Made by a program: the position numbers and the translations under genes | Shown: in pieces, positions 44,013 to 54,039 of the stretch | Layout of the letters: each line of letters begins with the position of its first letter | How positions within the stretch are numbered: the first letter of the stretch is position 1 | Origin: an uncultured Porphyromonas sp. | Lineage (GTDB): Bacteria; Bacteroidota; Bacteroidia; Bacteroidales; Porphyromonadaceae | Assembly: GCF_938023125.1 (NCBI RefSeq) | Contig: NZ_CALHDW010000002.1 | Location: 116,839 to 180,838 of the forward strand | DNA length: 64,000 nt | Reading direction: 5' to 3' | The notes under the pieces: generated by a model | Databases searched by the model: none | What the model saw: only the letters and a program-made list of their open reading frames with translations | What the model was told of the DNA's origin: nothing

Positions 44013-44444
44013 ATGCTTAGAGAAATTCTTTCTGTCTCGGGTCGTCCGGGGCTTTTCAAACTCCTCTCTCAGGGGAAAAACTCCCTCATCGTGGAGTCTC
44101 TTACAGACAAGCGTCGCACGCCTATCCATGCTACAGATCGAGTGGTGTCGCTTGCAGAGATTGCCATATATACGACTGAGGGAGAGAAACCTCTCGGTGA
44201 GGTGCTAGATCTTGTGTATACGGCTGCCGAAGGCAAGGAGGTAGACCTCAAAACCATTGGGGCAACCAAAGAGTCTACTTTTGCCTATATGGAGTCCGTT
44301 CTCCCCACGTACGACAAAGACCGAGTTTACCCTACCGATGTAAAGAAGATGCTCTCGTGGTATAATATATTGGTACAAAGCGGCTTTACCCGATTCACTG
44401 CAGAAGAGACCCCCGAAGAGGGGAAAGAAGAAGAGGTTAAGTAA
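44013..44444 (+). CDS. DUF5606-family protein
   Basis: 143 residues, small and soluble, with no signal peptide. The start LREILSVSGRPGLFKLLSQG and the core LPTYDKDRVYPTDVKKMLSWYN match the Bacteroidota-specific DUF5606 family as I remember it. The last residues are Glu/Lys-rich. The function is unknown. It lies 55 bases before kbl in the same direction, so the two may share a transcript. Confidence 0.75.
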   Translation: MLREILSVSGRPGLFKLLSQGKNSLIVESLTDKRRTPIHATDRVVSLAEIAIYTTEGEKPLGEVLDLVYTAAEGKEVDLKTIGATKESTFAYMESVLPTYDKDRVYPTDVKKMLSWYNILVQSGFTRFTAEETPEEGKEEEVK

Positions 44445-44499
44445 CCTTTCTTATTCGATTGCTTACTAATTAAAATCCATTAATAGTACAAACATTGCT

Positions 44500-45690
44500 A
44501 TGTTTAAGGGAATGAAAGATTTCTTGGGTGCTGAGCTCAAGAAGATCAAAGAGGATGGGCTCTACAAAGAGGAGCGCATCATTACGACACCCCAACGTGC
44601 CGACATCAAGGTTAATGAAGGTCAAGAAGTACTTAACTTTTGCGCCAACAACTATCTAGGCCTTAGTGATCATCCTCGCCTCATCAAGGCTGCAAAAGAG
44701 GCTATGGATAGCCGTGGTTATGGTATGAGTAGCGTGCGTTTCATTTGTGGTACGCAGGACATGCACAAGCAACTCGAGCGTGCTATTGCCGAGTACTTCC
44801 ATACCGAAGACGCTATTCTTTATGCTGCTTGCTTCGATGCCAACGGAGGTGTGTTTGAGCCTCTCTTTGGTGCAGAAGATGCCATTATTAGCGATGCCCT
44901 CAATCACGCTTCTATTATTGACGGGGTACGTCTTTGCAAGGCAAAGCGTTATCGTTATGCCAATGGTAACATGGCAGAACTCGAAGAGTGCCTCAAAGAA
45001 GCACAAGCACAACGTCATCGTATCATTGTAACGGACGGTGTTTTCTCTATGGACGGTAATGTTGCCCCCATGGATCAAATTTGTGCTCTTGCTGAGAAGT
45101 ACGATGCTCTTGTGATGGTAGACGAATGCCACTCGGCAGGCGTTGTGGGAGCAACCGGTCGTGGTGTTGCCGAAAAGTACAACTGCTGGGATCGTATTGA
45201 TATCCATACCGGTACACTCGGTAAGGCTTTTGGTGGAGCTGTTGGTGGCTTTACGGCAGGTCCTCAAGAAGTTATCGATATGCTTCGTCAGCGTTCTCGT
45301 CCCTACCTCTTTAGTAACTCAATTCCCCCCGCAGTAGTAGGTGCCGGTCTTGAAGTTTTCAAGATGCTCAAAGAGGACGATTCGCTCCATACCAAACTTA
45401 TGGAGAATGTAAACTACTTCCGCGACAAGATGATTGCTGCCGGTTTTGATATCAAACCAACTCAGAGTGCCATCTGTGCTGTGATGCTCTATGACGCACC
45501 TCTGTCTCAGAAGTATGCTAAGCGCATGCTCGAAGAGGGTATCTATGTAACAGGATTCTACTATCCTGTTGTACCCAAGGGTGAAGCTCGTATCCGCGTA
45601 CAGCTCTCTGCCGGTCATAAGCGTGAGCACCTCGATCGTTGTATCAATGCCTTTATCAAGGTGGGTAAAGAGCTTGGTGTAATTAAGTAA
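44500..45690 (+). CDS. kbl: Glycine C-acetyltransferase (2-amino-3-ketobutyrate CoA ligase)
   Basis: 396 residues. It is an alpha-oxoamine synthase (PLP fold type I) that turns 2-amino-3-ketobutyrate plus CoA into glycine and acetyl-CoA. Visible are FCANNYLGLSDHP, GYGMSSVRFICGTQD, DALNHASIIDGVR, VDECHSAGVVGATGRG (PLP Asp) and the Schiff-base lysine in TGTLGKAFGG (about residue 243). These sequences are specific for Kbl rather than serine palmitoyltransferase or BioF. It pairs with the threonine dehydrogenase at 6359-7315. A strong terminator follows. Confidence 0.94.
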   Translation: MFKGMKDFLGAELKKIKEDGLYKEERIITTPQRADIKVNEGQEVLNFCANNYLGLSDHPRLIKAAKEAMDSRGYGMSSVRFICGTQDMHKQLERAIAEYFHTEDAILYAACFDANGGVFEPLFGAEDAIISDALNHASIIDGVRLCKAKRYRYANGNMAELEECLKEAQAQRHRIIVTDGVFSMDGNVAPMDQICALAEKYDALVMVDECHSAGVVGATGRGVAEKYNCWDRIDIHTGTLGKAFGGAVGGFTAGPQEVIDMLRQRSRPYLFSNSIPPAVVGAGLEVFKMLKEDDSLHTKLMENVNYFRDKMIAAGFDIKPTQSAICAVMLYDAPLSQKYAKRMLEEGIYVTGFYYPVVPKGEARIRVQLSAGHKREHLDRCINAFIKVGKELGVIK

Positions 45691-45739
45691 TTACCTATAC
45701 ATAGAGAGAGGGGCTTCTCCCCTTTCTTCTGTTTCTTAC

Positions 45740-45786
45740 AACCTCCGGTTGAGCATCCAAAGGTGCCTGCCGGAGGTTTTTTCTTT
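45740..45786 (+). terminator. Rho-independent terminator after kbl
   Basis: AACCTCCGG (45740-45748) pairs with CCGGAGGTT (45770-45778), followed by TTTTCTTTC. It cleanly ends the DUF5606-kbl unit. Confidence 0.8.
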
Positions 45787-46199
45787 CATAAACATAGATC
45801 TTAGGAGAAAGTCTAAGAGTATGAGGAGGATACGTGTTTATAGAGGATAACGCAGTACTATTGATGGTTTCTGCGAAGTAGTTGCTATAAGTAAAGAGAA
45901 TGTTTGGGAGAGAGTTCTACAAGGTCGTAGAGTAACATTCTCAGTATTTTGTCGAGGATGAGGAGAATTGGGATTTTGATACCCTAATGTGGGAATGGGA
46001 TGAAAACTTTCCAAGAGAGAAAAGAAATGCGAAGCGGTCGGCAACCCAATTGATCATAACTTCTTTTAGTGAGTTTTGAATGGAATGAGAAAGCCAAAGA
46101 AGCCTCAACGAGAAAGAGCTCGTCTATTTTGACCGAGAGTTGAAACGCCTCAAGAGAAGCAGAGGTTCTCTACATAAATCTGTTCTTATCGATGGTGTG
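45787..46199. other. Gene-poor stretch, possible decayed reading frame
   Basis: No intact gene is supported. On the plus strand, one frame from about 45970 reads MWEWDENFPREKRNAKRS, hits two nearby stops, then continues as NEKELVYFDRELKRLKRSRG to about 46200. This looks like a broken coding remnant but has no recognised relative. An antisense frame at 45838-46044 is not convincing. Confidence 0.3.
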
Positions 46200-46979
46200 T
46201 TATCGTATAGATTTCTTTGAAAACTCTACTAATTGTATTAGCTTATATAGTTCAAAAAGAAGTAGTCCACAACAGAAAACGCATAGTAAGTTTAATATCC
46301 ATATCGGAACATAGCAGCGAAATAGGAGAAGAAGCAACGTACTGAGCAGGGTTATGGTAATTGTTGTCATTGACAAAATCTTAAATTCTTTTTCTTTTTT
46401 CAGCCAACGTTCATACCGTGGTAAAACATACTCTATTGGTTGGTAAATATCAACATAAAAATCTCCCGAAACGTTTCCAAGCAAATCCTTTGTCAATTGT
46501 AACCCTTTATATTTTGGGGAGATTTCTTTTAGATAATTGATTGTATGTTCTCTAAATATTTCCGAGTGATGAGTATCAAATATTACCTCTTGAAAACCAT
46601 TGTAATCATTATCTATACAATACCATATGTCATTTATTGTATTACAGATTAACCTCAATTGTTTTGCCGTAAAATAATCTGTAGGATAGTCCTGTCCAGA
46701 TGTAATGGATTGTGCCCCTAACTTTGAAATCTCTTCTAAATGGTCCTTTAGGCACTTCATGTATCCTTCTTTTTCTTCTACGTTGAAGACAAAACAATTT
46801 TTGAAGAACGATATAAACCTTACATAGTTAGTAAAGCTATGCGAGAAAGGGCGCATGATAAAATGGAAGCGTTCAGTCATATTATTTGCAACCTGTTGAC
46901 TTTCTATGAATATCATCAGAAAGCCACCAGTCAATAGAGCTGCAAGGAAAGTTGCTATGATTGATACTTGATCTTCCAT
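46200..46979 (-). CDS. Unrecognised membrane protein in AT-rich patch
   Basis: 259 residues. One hydrophobic segment near the N-terminus (about 5-26) and two near the C-terminus (about 203-222 and 225-243) bracket a soluble middle of about 170 residues containing aromatic and acidic runs (SGDFYVDIYQPIEYV). No family is recognised. The codon and base composition is clearly more AT-rich than its neighbours, with many ATA, TTA and AAA codons, which suggests recent acquisition. It stands alone between gene-poor flanks. Topology resembles some small phage-defence or toxin-like membrane proteins, but there is no direct evidence for that. Confidence 0.65.
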   Translation of the reverse strand: MEDQVSIIATFLAALLTGGFLMIFIESQQVANNMTERFHFIMRPFSHSFTNYVRFISFFKNCFVFNVEEKEGYMKCLKDHLEEISKLGAQSITSGQDYPTDYFTAKQLRLICNTINDIWYCIDNDYNGFQEVIFDTHHSEIFREHTINYLKEISPKYKGLQLTKDLLGNVSGDFYVDIYQPIEYVLPRYERWLKKEKEFKILSMTTITITLLSTLLLLLFRCYVPIWILNLLCVFCCGLLLFELYKLIQLVEFSKKSIR

Positions 46980-47447
46980 AACTAATAAAAGGTAAACGTA
47001 CTAAGTCTTTCTATTCCTATAGTTCGATATTTGTTTATACTTTTCGCTTGTAAAGTTACTCATTTATAGCGATAAAGATGGATAAAGAGACAAGAAAATC
47101 CCCTTTGTGTTTTTTTGAGAAAGATGTAGTTTAACGGGAAAATATCTTAGGGACGATTTTAAGGAACTGTGGATTCCATTCTTAAGTATAGGTGATTACC
47201 GATAGGAGTGCATCGTCGTCCCTCTGCATTATTGTTCCACAAACATATTAGGGAGAAGGGGAGAGCAAAAGATTCTTAGCCGGAAGGAGAGGGGAGAACT
47301 GGGTGGTTTTTCGTTCGTTTTCACTCTAAATGGCTGAGGGATTTAGGCTGGTTCCCGGGCAGATTTCACCCTGCAAAAATTCATCAGGAGGCTGAGTTTT
47401 TCTTCAGCAACCTATCGGCATTATTTTTCTCTGGTGGAGGAGGTGGT
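46980..47447. other. Gene-free stretch upstream of the orphan membrane protein
   Basis: No gene is supported. On the minus strand near 47055 TAACTTTA resembles a weak -7 box for the gene at 46200-46979. The right part lies past the YgiQ stop and contains a small hairpin near 47391-47417 (GCTGA...TCAGC) that is too weak to call a terminator. Confidence 0.35.
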
Positions 47448-49394
47448 TTAGCGCCTTTTGGAGGAATTTGTTTTTGAAGGCTTGTTTTTGGACGAGCGCG
47501 CATGAGAGCTGTACTGCTCCGAGCTTTGACGCGGATTCTTCTTTTTAGAAGAATCGGTTTGTCGAACAGCATGCTGACCAAAAAGAGTCTCTACAAGGTC
47601 GGGTCTATGCAGGGATTGCAATGCTTGTATGAGTTCGCGTCGCTCTTCGGGTTTATACCAAAAGAAGTACCGTCTTTGCTTCCTTTTCTCCTCGGGAGAG
47701 ATGGCGCAGTAGAGTTTCTCTAGTGTATAGGGATGGTACCCCGTGTAATAAATCTCAGTGGCAAGGGTCATGGGAGTAGGCGTGAAGTCCTGCACTTGCT
47801 CAAGATGGAAGTTAAGCCGCTTGGTCAGCACGGCTAATTCTGCCATATCCACTTCGTGAGAATTGGGGTGTGAGGATATGAAGTAGGGAATCAGTTGCTG
47901 CTTGAGTCCGTACTTTTTGTTCACCTCGTCAAAAATGCGAGTAAAGCGCTCAAATAGAGAAAATGGGGGCTTTCGCATGATTGTCAGCACGTTGGGAGAG
48001 GTGTGTTCCGGAGCTACTTTTAGTCGGCCCGAGGTATGGTGGGCTATAAGCGACTCGGTGTATCGCCTGGCTTCGCGCTGGTATTCGGGATTTTTGTACT
48101 CTTCGAGCAATAGGTCGTAACGCACCCCACTACCGATAAAACTCTTCTTGATCCCGGGGATTTTGTCCACCTTGTCTAATAGATTATTTAAGGGCTTGTG
48201 ATTGGCGTTGAGATTGGGGCATATGGCAGGGAAGATACAGGACGGGCGTACACAACGTGCGCACAACTCCCGATTGACCCCCTCCATTCTATACATGTTG
48301 GCAGAGGGACCTCCCACGTCACTTAGGTAGCCTTTGAAGTCGTCCATCTCCGTAATCGCTCCTACTTCTTTGAGTACGGAGGCCTCGCTTCTGGAGGCTA
48401 CGAATTTGCCTTGATGGGCCGAGATGGTACAGAAGGCACACCCTCCGAAGCAACCCCTATGCAGATTCACCGAGTGCTTGATCATCTCGTAGGCCGTGAT
48501 GGTCTTACCCTTGTAGCGAGGGTGGGGGAGGCGAGTGTAGGGGAGATCGAAGGAGGCATCGATTTGTCCGGTAGTCATAGGAGGGAAAGGCGGATTCACA
48601 ACAATAACCCGATCGCCGCAGGGTTGAATGATGCGACTTGCATGGAATTTATTGCTCTCTTCCTCTATATGCTTGAAGTTCATTGCCTGCTTCTTCTTGT
48701 CCTTTTGGCACTCCTCGTAACTAAAAAGATGGAGGTCGCCCTCTTGGGGCTGGAAGTCTTGAGCGTCTACGGCGTAGGTGGTCTGGAGTACCTTGCGAAG
48801 TTCGGCAATATCTGCTCCGGCTTTGAGTCTTTCCACCACCTCTGCCAGTGGTAGTTCTCCCATCCCGTAGATGATTAGGTCTGCAGGGCTTAGGATGGAC
48901 ATCCCCGGCAAGAGTTTATTTTGCCAATAGTCGTAGTGAACCAATCGCCTGAGGGAGGCTTCGATCCCTCCTAGGATAATGGGGACGTCGGGGTATATAC
49001 TTTTGAGGATGCGACTATATACGATGGAGGGATACTCCGGGCGCATGTCTATGCGCTTGTCGGGTGTATAGGCATCTTCACTCCTGAGCCTTCGGGCAGC
49101 GGTGTACTTGTTTACCATGGAGTCCATAGCCCCCGGGGAAACTCCAAAGAAGAGTCGAGGTTTACCCAATTTGCGGAAGTCCCTCAGATCGTCTCGCCAG
49201 TTGGGTTGGGGTACAATGGCAACACGCAGACCATGGCTCTCTAGGAAGCGTCCTACCACGGCCGCCCCAAAGGAGGGATGATCTACATAGGCATCGCCGC
49301 TAAATAAGATAACGTCCACCTCGTCCCAGCCACGAGCGTCCATTTCTTTTTTAGAGGTGGGGAGGAAGTCCGTTAGGCTATATTGCCTTGCCAT
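47448..49394 (-). CDS. YgiQ-family radical SAM protein
   Basis: 648 residues. An N-terminal cobalamin-binding-like domain (residues about 20-160, LFSGDAYVDHPSFG) precedes the radical SAM core with the cluster motif RGCFGGCAFC (about 312-321). An additional cysteine group is C-terminal to it (CARCVRPSCIFPAICPN). The last ~45 residues are a Ser/Lys/Asn-rich disordered tail. Members are widespread but their reaction is not established. The ispE stop lies inside its first 22 bases, so translation of the two is coupled. Confidence 0.88.
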   Translation of the reverse strand: MARQYSLTDFLPTSKKEMDARGWDEVDVILFSGDAYVDHPSFGAAVVGRFLESHGLRVAIVPQPNWRDDLRDFRKLGKPRLFFGVSPGAMDSMVNKYTAARRLRSEDAYTPDKRIDMRPEYPSIVYSRILKSIYPDVPIILGGIEASLRRLVHYDYWQNKLLPGMSILSPADLIIYGMGELPLAEVVERLKAGADIAELRKVLQTTYAVDAQDFQPQEGDLHLFSYEECQKDKKKQAMNFKHIEEESNKFHASRIIQPCGDRVIVVNPPFPPMTTGQIDASFDLPYTRLPHPRYKGKTITAYEMIKHSVNLHRGCFGGCAFCTISAHQGKFVASRSEASVLKEVGAITEMDDFKGYLSDVGGPSANMYRMEGVNRELCARCVRPSCIFPAICPNLNANHKPLNNLLDKVDKIPGIKKSFIGSGVRYDLLLEEYKNPEYQREARRYTESLIAHHTSGRLKVAPEHTSPNVLTIMRKPPFSLFERFTRIFDEVNKKYGLKQQLIPYFISSHPNSHEVDMAELAVLTKRLNFHLEQVQDFTPTPMTLATEIYYTGYHPYTLEKLYCAISPEEKRKQRRYFFWYKPEERRELIQALQSLHRPDLVETLFGQHAVRQTDSSKKKNPRQSSEQYSSHARSSKNKPSKTNSSKRR

Positions 49395-50209
49395 ACGAAG
49401 CTATCAGGGTAGATTGATTGCAGATGATCTATGGCAATGGGGGTATGGAAGAAGCCATAAATAGCCGATCCGGAGCCGGTCATTGCTGTGTAGAATGCTC
49501 CGGCTTTGTGTAAGGATTCTTTGATTTTTGGGAGAATGGGATAGCGACCGAAGAGTGATGCCTCAAAATCGTTGATGAAGAGATCTTGCCACTGATCAAG
49601 GGGATTTTGAAGTAAGGATGGGAGAGAGCCCTCAGCCTCCGGGTGACAGGTAATTTGAGCATACGCCTCTTTGGTCGAGATCGAAAGGCTAGGTTTGATG
49701 AGTACTACACTTGCTTGTCGCAGTTCGTGGGGTATCTCAATGGGGGTTAGTACCTCACCTATTCCTGTAGCTAGCATGGGTTTATTATAGATGAAGAAGG
49801 GGCAGTCGGCTCCTATTTGCGCCATTTTTCGTGCCATTTCTTCTTCCGATAAATTTAGAGAAAACCGATGATTGAGCATTTTCAGAGCAAAAGCAGCATC
49901 TGCAGACCCCCCGCCAAGCCCGGCTCCGAAGGGGATTTTTTTGAGTAGTTCGACCTCCAGAGGGGGGATAGCGACCTCCTCTCGTATCATTTGTATTGTA
50001 CGAATTACCGTGTTACTCTCTACGGCGCCATCAATGGTGATGCCACTTTGCCGCCAAGTGTCCTCTTGCTTTGCCTTTTGAGGTACTATCTCTAGGGCAT
50101 CGGTTAGGGTGATAGGTAAAAATATCGTCTCTAGTAAATGGTAGCCGTCGGCACGTTTACCTAGAATACGAAGACCTAGATTGAGTTTGGCATTGGGGAA
50201 AGTGATCAT
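49373..50209 (-). CDS. ispE: 4-diphosphocytidyl-2-C-methyl-D-erythritol kinase
   Basis: 278 residues from the ATG at 50209; an in-frame ATG at 50263 would add 18 non-conserved residues. It is a GHMP kinase of the MEP isoprenoid pathway. The N-terminal PNAKLNLGL and the ATP loop IPFGAGLGGGSADAAFAL are unmistakable, and the C-terminal MTGSGSAIYGFF is the third GHMP motif. Its 3' end overlaps the start of the YgiQ gene. A hairpin separates it from sufD. Confidence 0.93.
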   Translation of the reverse strand: MITFPNAKLNLGLRILGKRADGYHLLETIFLPITLTDALEIVPQKAKQEDTWRQSGITIDGAVESNTVIRTIQMIREEVAIPPLEVELLKKIPFGAGLGGGSADAAFALKMLNHRFSLNLSEEEMARKMAQIGADCPFFIYNKPMLATGIGEVLTPIEIPHELRQASVVLIKPSLSISTKEAYAQITCHPEAEGSLPSLLQNPLDQWQDLFINDFEASLFGRYPILPKIKESLHKAGAFYTAMTGSGSAIYGFFHTPIAIDHLQSIYPDSFVWQGNIA

Positions 50210-50228
50210 CTCGGATAGGTACAAAGGG

Positions 50229-50268
50229 GAGTATCGCAGGGGGGATACTCGAGTCCCCTGCAATACTC
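50229..50268 (-). terminator. Hairpin between sufD and ispE, probable terminator
   Basis: GAGTATCGCAGGGG (50229-50242) pairs with CCCCTGCAATACTC (50255-50268) with one C-A mismatch. The tail on the minus strand is CCCCTTTG, so the T run is poor. It would end the suf operon before ispE. Confidence 0.45.
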
Positions 50269-50302
50269 CTATGATTTGTTTAGTATATTGCCTACGAGCA
50301 CC

Positions 50303-51667
50303 CTAGAAGCAGACTTTGCCACACTTATTGCAGTGGCGGATCTCTTGGCTATTAAAGCGGGAGGATATAACGTCTACGATAGAGTCTCGAAGGGGTTCAA
50401 GTTCGATGAGTCTAACTACATCATCGGTAAAAGCGATGCTAAGAAGCGTACGAGCTTCGTCTTTGGATACCCCACGTTGTTGCATGTAGAAGAGAGCTTC
50501 TTCGTCGAGCTGCCCTGTGGTCATACCATGGCTACACTTTACATCGTCCGCATAAATCTCAAGCTGAGGCTTGGAGTATATGCGAGCATTGGGCGAGAGC
50601 AGCAAATTGCGGTTGCTCTGCTGAGCATCGGTCTTTTGAGCTTGTGCTGATACAAAAACACGTCCGGCAAAGGCCCCAACCGCCTCGTCATCCATGATGT
50701 ACTTGAATAACTCGTTGGTTTTGCACTCGGGGAATATGTGACTTATGTAGGTGAAGTTATCGACGTGCTGAGCTTGAGTACCAATGGCCAGCCCTGCTAG
50801 GGTAAGCTCGGCATGAGGCCCCATAAAGCGCGTCCAATATGAGTTCCTTGTAATGCCGTTGTTGAGGGTTAGTCCGTTGATGAGTACTTTACTCGATTCG
50901 TATTGGCGCAAACAGAGAGTGGAGAGGTGTCGCATCCGGCTGCTAGACTCCTCTACATCGTAGAGTTTGAGCTGAGCGTTCTCTGCAACATGTACCTCTA
51001 TCACTTGGTCTACAAGGAAATCGTGCTTGTCTAATGTATGGTTGCAGACCAGCACTTCAATTGCCGATTCCTCCTCAAGTACGACGAGCACTCTACGGAA
51101 GAGAAGCATGGGTACATCCGCACGCACCAATTGGATGAGTCGTAGAGGCTCGGTTACCTTCACCCCTTTGGGTACAAAGAGCAAGACGGCGTCTTGGGCA
51201 AATAGGGTATTGAGGGCAACAATGCCGTCAATATCCGTCTCGGCGTACTTGCCATATATCTTAGCAAACTGGGACTCTCGCTCCGGATGCTCCGTGAGAA
51301 AGGCACTAAGGCTCCCGATATACACACCGGTGGGGAGTTGCTCCAAGCCTTGCGAAAGATCTCTATCAAAGCGTTCGTTGAGGATTATCCCCTGCATATA
51401 GGGCATATCCTCTACATTGCAAGAGAATCCTTTGGTATCGTGGAGAGGAAATTGTACTCCATTGATATTTACACCATAATCGAGACTGAATAGCTTGTGA
51501 ATGTCTGTGCGATTGTAGTTTTCGCTGCGCAGAGAGGGAAGTCCGTGAGCGCTGTAATCCTCTCTAGCCACCTCACGGGCATTATTCATCAGCGGAAAAG
51601 ATCCCTTTTCTATGGCTTGCCTATTCTCATCGAAGAGGTCGAGATAGGTTTTTGCAATACTTTCCAT
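50303..51667 (-). CDS. sufD: Fe-S cluster assembly protein SufD
   Basis: 454 residues. SufD pairs with SufB and SufC in the SufBC2D scaffold that builds iron-sulfur clusters. The beta-helix SufD/SufB core is visible, with the C-terminal block YADDVKCSHGMTTGQLDEEA and the RGVSKDEARTLLSIAFTDDV segment. The protein ends in HCNKCGKVCF, a short cysteine-containing tail. The gene starts 11 bases after sufC and is last of the sufB-sufC-sufD set. Confidence 0.94.
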   Translation of the reverse strand: MESIAKTYLDLFDENRQAIEKGSFPLMNNAREVAREDYSAHGLPSLRSENYNRTDIHKLFSLDYGVNINGVQFPLHDTKGFSCNVEDMPYMQGIILNERFDRDLSQGLEQLPTGVYIGSLSAFLTEHPERESQFAKIYGKYAETDIDGIVALNTLFAQDAVLLFVPKGVKVTEPLRLIQLVRADVPMLLFRRVLVVLEEESAIEVLVCNHTLDKHDFLVDQVIEVHVAENAQLKLYDVEESSSRMRHLSTLCLRQYESSKVLINGLTLNNGITRNSYWTRFMGPHAELTLAGLAIGTQAQHVDNFTYISHIFPECKTNELFKYIMDDEAVGAFAGRVFVSAQAQKTDAQQSNRNLLLSPNARIYSKPQLEIYADDVKCSHGMTTGQLDEEALFYMQQRGVSKDEARTLLSIAFTDDVVRLIELEPLRDSIVDVISSRFNSQEIRHCNKCGKVCF

Positions 51668-51678
51668 ATTGAGGGTAA

Positions 51679-52443
51679 TCAGAGAGTATGTTGTTCCTTA
51701 ATCCAGTCGTAGCCACGTTTTTCTAGCTCTAGAGCGAGGTCGGACCCACCATCTTTTACGATGCGTCCGTTGTAGAGCACGTGTACAAATTGAGGCTTAA
51801 TATAGTCGAGCAAACGTTGATAGTGGGTGATCACAATAGAACTTGTTTCCGGAGTATGTAGCTTGTTTACCCCCTCTGCGACAATGCGCAGAGCATCGAT
51901 ATCGAGACCACTATCCGTCTCGTCTAGGATGGAGAGACGAGGCTCTAGCATAGCCATCTGGAATATTTCGTTGCGCTTTTTCTCTCCTCCTGAGAACCCC
52001 TCGTTTACCGAACGATTAGAGAGTTTGCTCTCCAATTGTACGAATTCGCGTTTCTCTTTCATCAGTTTGAGGAATTCTGCGGCAGGCATAGGGGGAAGCC
52101 CTTGTGACTTGCGCTTCTCGTTGATGGCCGCTTTCATGAAGTTGGCCATACTTACGCCTGGTATCTCTACGGGGTATTGGAAACTGAGGAACAGCCCACG
52201 ATGAGAACGCTCTTCCGGGCTCAAAGGCAGAATGTTTTCACCTCGGAATGTAACCTCCCCTTCGGTAACCTCAAAAGCGGGATTCCCCACAAGTACGGAA
52301 GAGAGTGTACTCTTGCCACTCCCATTGGGCCCCATGATAGCATGTATTTCGCCCTCGTTAATCGAGAGGTTAATACCCTTTAATATCTCCTTGCCGTTGA
52401 TAGAGGCGTGGAGGTTCTTTATCTCTAATAGCTTCTTGCTCAT
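51679..52443 (-). CDS. sufC: Fe-S assembly ATPase SufC
   Basis: 254 residues. It is an ABC-type ATPase without a membrane domain: Walker [10 protein letters not shown], then the SufC-specific [13 protein letters not shown] and ABC signature [12 protein letters not shown]. It drives cluster assembly on SufB/SufD. In the usual Walker B region the sequence reads [17 protein letters not shown], normal for SufC. It lies between sufB (44-base gap) and sufD. Confidence 0.96.
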   Translation of the reverse strand: MSKKLLEIKNLHASINGKEILKGINLSINEGEIHAIMGPNGSGKSTLSSVLVGNPAFEVTEGEVTFRGENILPLSPEERSHRGLFLSFQYPVEIPGVSMANFMKAAINEKRKSQGLPPMPAAEFLKLMKEKREFVQLESKLSNRSVNEGFSGGEKKRNEIFQMAMLEPRLSILDETDSGLDIDALRIVAEGVNKLHTPETSSIVITHYQRLLDYIKPQFVHVLYNGRIVKDGGSDLALELEKRGYDWIKEQHTL

Positions 52444-52487
52444 CTTCTAAAAGTCTTAGTTGTTGCTAGATCTTACACCTTTTGCTC

Positions 52488-53972
52488 TTAACCTACCGAT
52501 CCCTCTAGGGTTACACTCAGTAGCTTCTGTGCCTCTACGGCAAACTCCATGGGGAGCTTATTCATTACCTCTCGGGCGTAGCCGTTTACAATTAAGCCTA
52601 CTGCCTCTTCGGTGGTAATCCCTCGCTGTTGGCAGTAGAAAAGCTGATCTTCGTTTATTTTGGAGGTCGTAGCCTCGTGTTCTATGATTGCCGTATCGTT
52701 GAGTACCTCGGCATAGGGGAATGTGTGTGCGCCACAATGGTCGCTCAATAAAAGGCTATCGCATTGCGAGTGGTTGCGGCTTCCCTCAGCGCTTGCAGAT
52801 ATCTTTACCAGCCCTCTATAGCTATTGTGGCTAGAGCCTGCCGAGATACCTTTAGAAACAATGGTACTACGCGTATTTTTTCCGATATGGATCATCTTGG
52901 TCCCTGTATCGGCTTGCTGGTAGTTGTTGGTTACAGCTACCGAATAAAACTCGCCTACAGAGTTATCCCCTACAAGGAGACAACTCGGATACTTCCAGGT
53001 AATGGCAGAGCCTGTCTCTACTTGGGTCCAAGAGATTTTTGAGTTGTTACCACGGCAAAGCCCTCGCTTGGTTACGAAGTTGTATATACCGCCTTTGCCA
53101 TTTTTGTCGCCCGGATACCAATTTTGCACGGTGGAGTACTTGACCTCCGCATTCTCTTCGGCAATGATCTCTACGATGGCAGCATGGAGCTGATTTTCGT
53201 CACGCATGGGAGCTGTACAGCCCTCTAGGTAACTCACGTAGGCATCATCGTCTGCGACAATGAGAGTTCTCTCGAATTGCCCCGTGTTGCGAGCGTTGAT
53301 GCGGAAGTAGGTGGAGAGCTCCATAGGGCATCGTACCCCCTTGGGGATATAAGCAAATGAACCGTCACTGAAGACAGCCGAGTTGAGTGCCGCAAAGTAG
53401 TTGTCTCTATAGCTCACTACCTTGCCAAGATATTTCTTTACTAGCTCGGGGTGCTCTTTTACAGCTTCGCTGAAGGAGCAGAAAACAATGCCTAGGGCAG
53501 AGAGTTTTTCCCTAAATGTGGTTTTTACCGAGACGCTATCCATTACAGCATCTACAGCCGTATTCCCGGCTAATATCTGTCGCTCATGTAGGGGAATCCC
53601 TAACTTGTCGAACGTCTTCATTAGCTCCGGATCGATCTCTCCGGGTGTACCCTCAGAGACCTTTTGCTTGGGAGCTGCGTAGTAGATGATGTCTTGGTAG
53701 TCGATGGGTGGGATGTGGAGATGTGCCCACTTGGGCTGCTTTAGCGTAAGCCAGTGCTGGTAAGCTTTGAGACGGAAGTCGAGAAGCCACTCGGGCTCTT
53801 CCTTCTTCTTTGAAATCAAACGTACCACCTCTTCACTGAGTCCACGCTCGATGGTCTCAGTAGAGATCTTCGTTTCGAATCCATATTTATAGTCTCCCTG
53901 CGTTACCTCTTGTAGTATGTCTTCTTTAGGTTCTCCTTGAGAAGAGGGTTGAGGGTGAGTGCTATCTTTCAT
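52488..53972 (-). CDS. sufB: Fe-S cluster assembly protein SufB
   Basis: 494 residues, normal for SufB. The beta-helix scaffold is present, with [29 protein letters not shown] (containing a likely cluster-related cysteine) and, in the C-terminal region, [21 protein letters not shown]. It is the scaffold on which clusters form with SufC and SufD. It heads the sufBCD group, just after cvpA, and ends in TLEGSVG. Confidence 0.95.
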   Translation of the reverse strand: MKDSTHPQPSSQGEPKEDILQEVTQGDYKYGFETKISTETIERGLSEEVVRLISKKKEEPEWLLDFRLKAYQHWLTLKQPKWAHLHIPPIDYQDIIYYAAPKQKVSEGTPGEIDPELMKTFDKLGIPLHERQILAGNTAVDAVMDSVSVKTTFREKLSALGIVFCSFSEAVKEHPELVKKYLGKVVSYRDNYFAALNSAVFSDGSFAYIPKGVRCPMELSTYFRINARNTGQFERTLIVADDDAYVSYLEGCTAPMRDENQLHAAIVEIIAEENAEVKYSTVQNWYPGDKNGKGGIYNFVTKRGLCRGNNSKISWTQVETGSAITWKYPSCLLVGDNSVGEFYSVAVTNNYQQADTGTKMIHIGKNTRSTIVSKGISAGSSHNSYRGLVKISASAEGSRNHSQCDSLLLSDHCGAHTFPYAEVLNDTAIIEHEATTSKINEDQLFYCQQRGITTEEAVGLIVNGYAREVMNKLPMEFAVEAQKLLSVTLEGSVG

Positions 53973-54039
53973 TTATTTTCTTCTTTTTCTTTAGAAGTCT
54001 GTTCTATCAATTCGTTCTCTTTATCCAACAGCCGAGGAG

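Noticed and set aside
47384..47581. Proline-rich minus-strand frame at the end of the YgiQ gene
   Set aside because: It is an alternative frame of the disordered YgiQ tail. A frameshift at the tail cannot be excluded, but the annotated frame ends normally.
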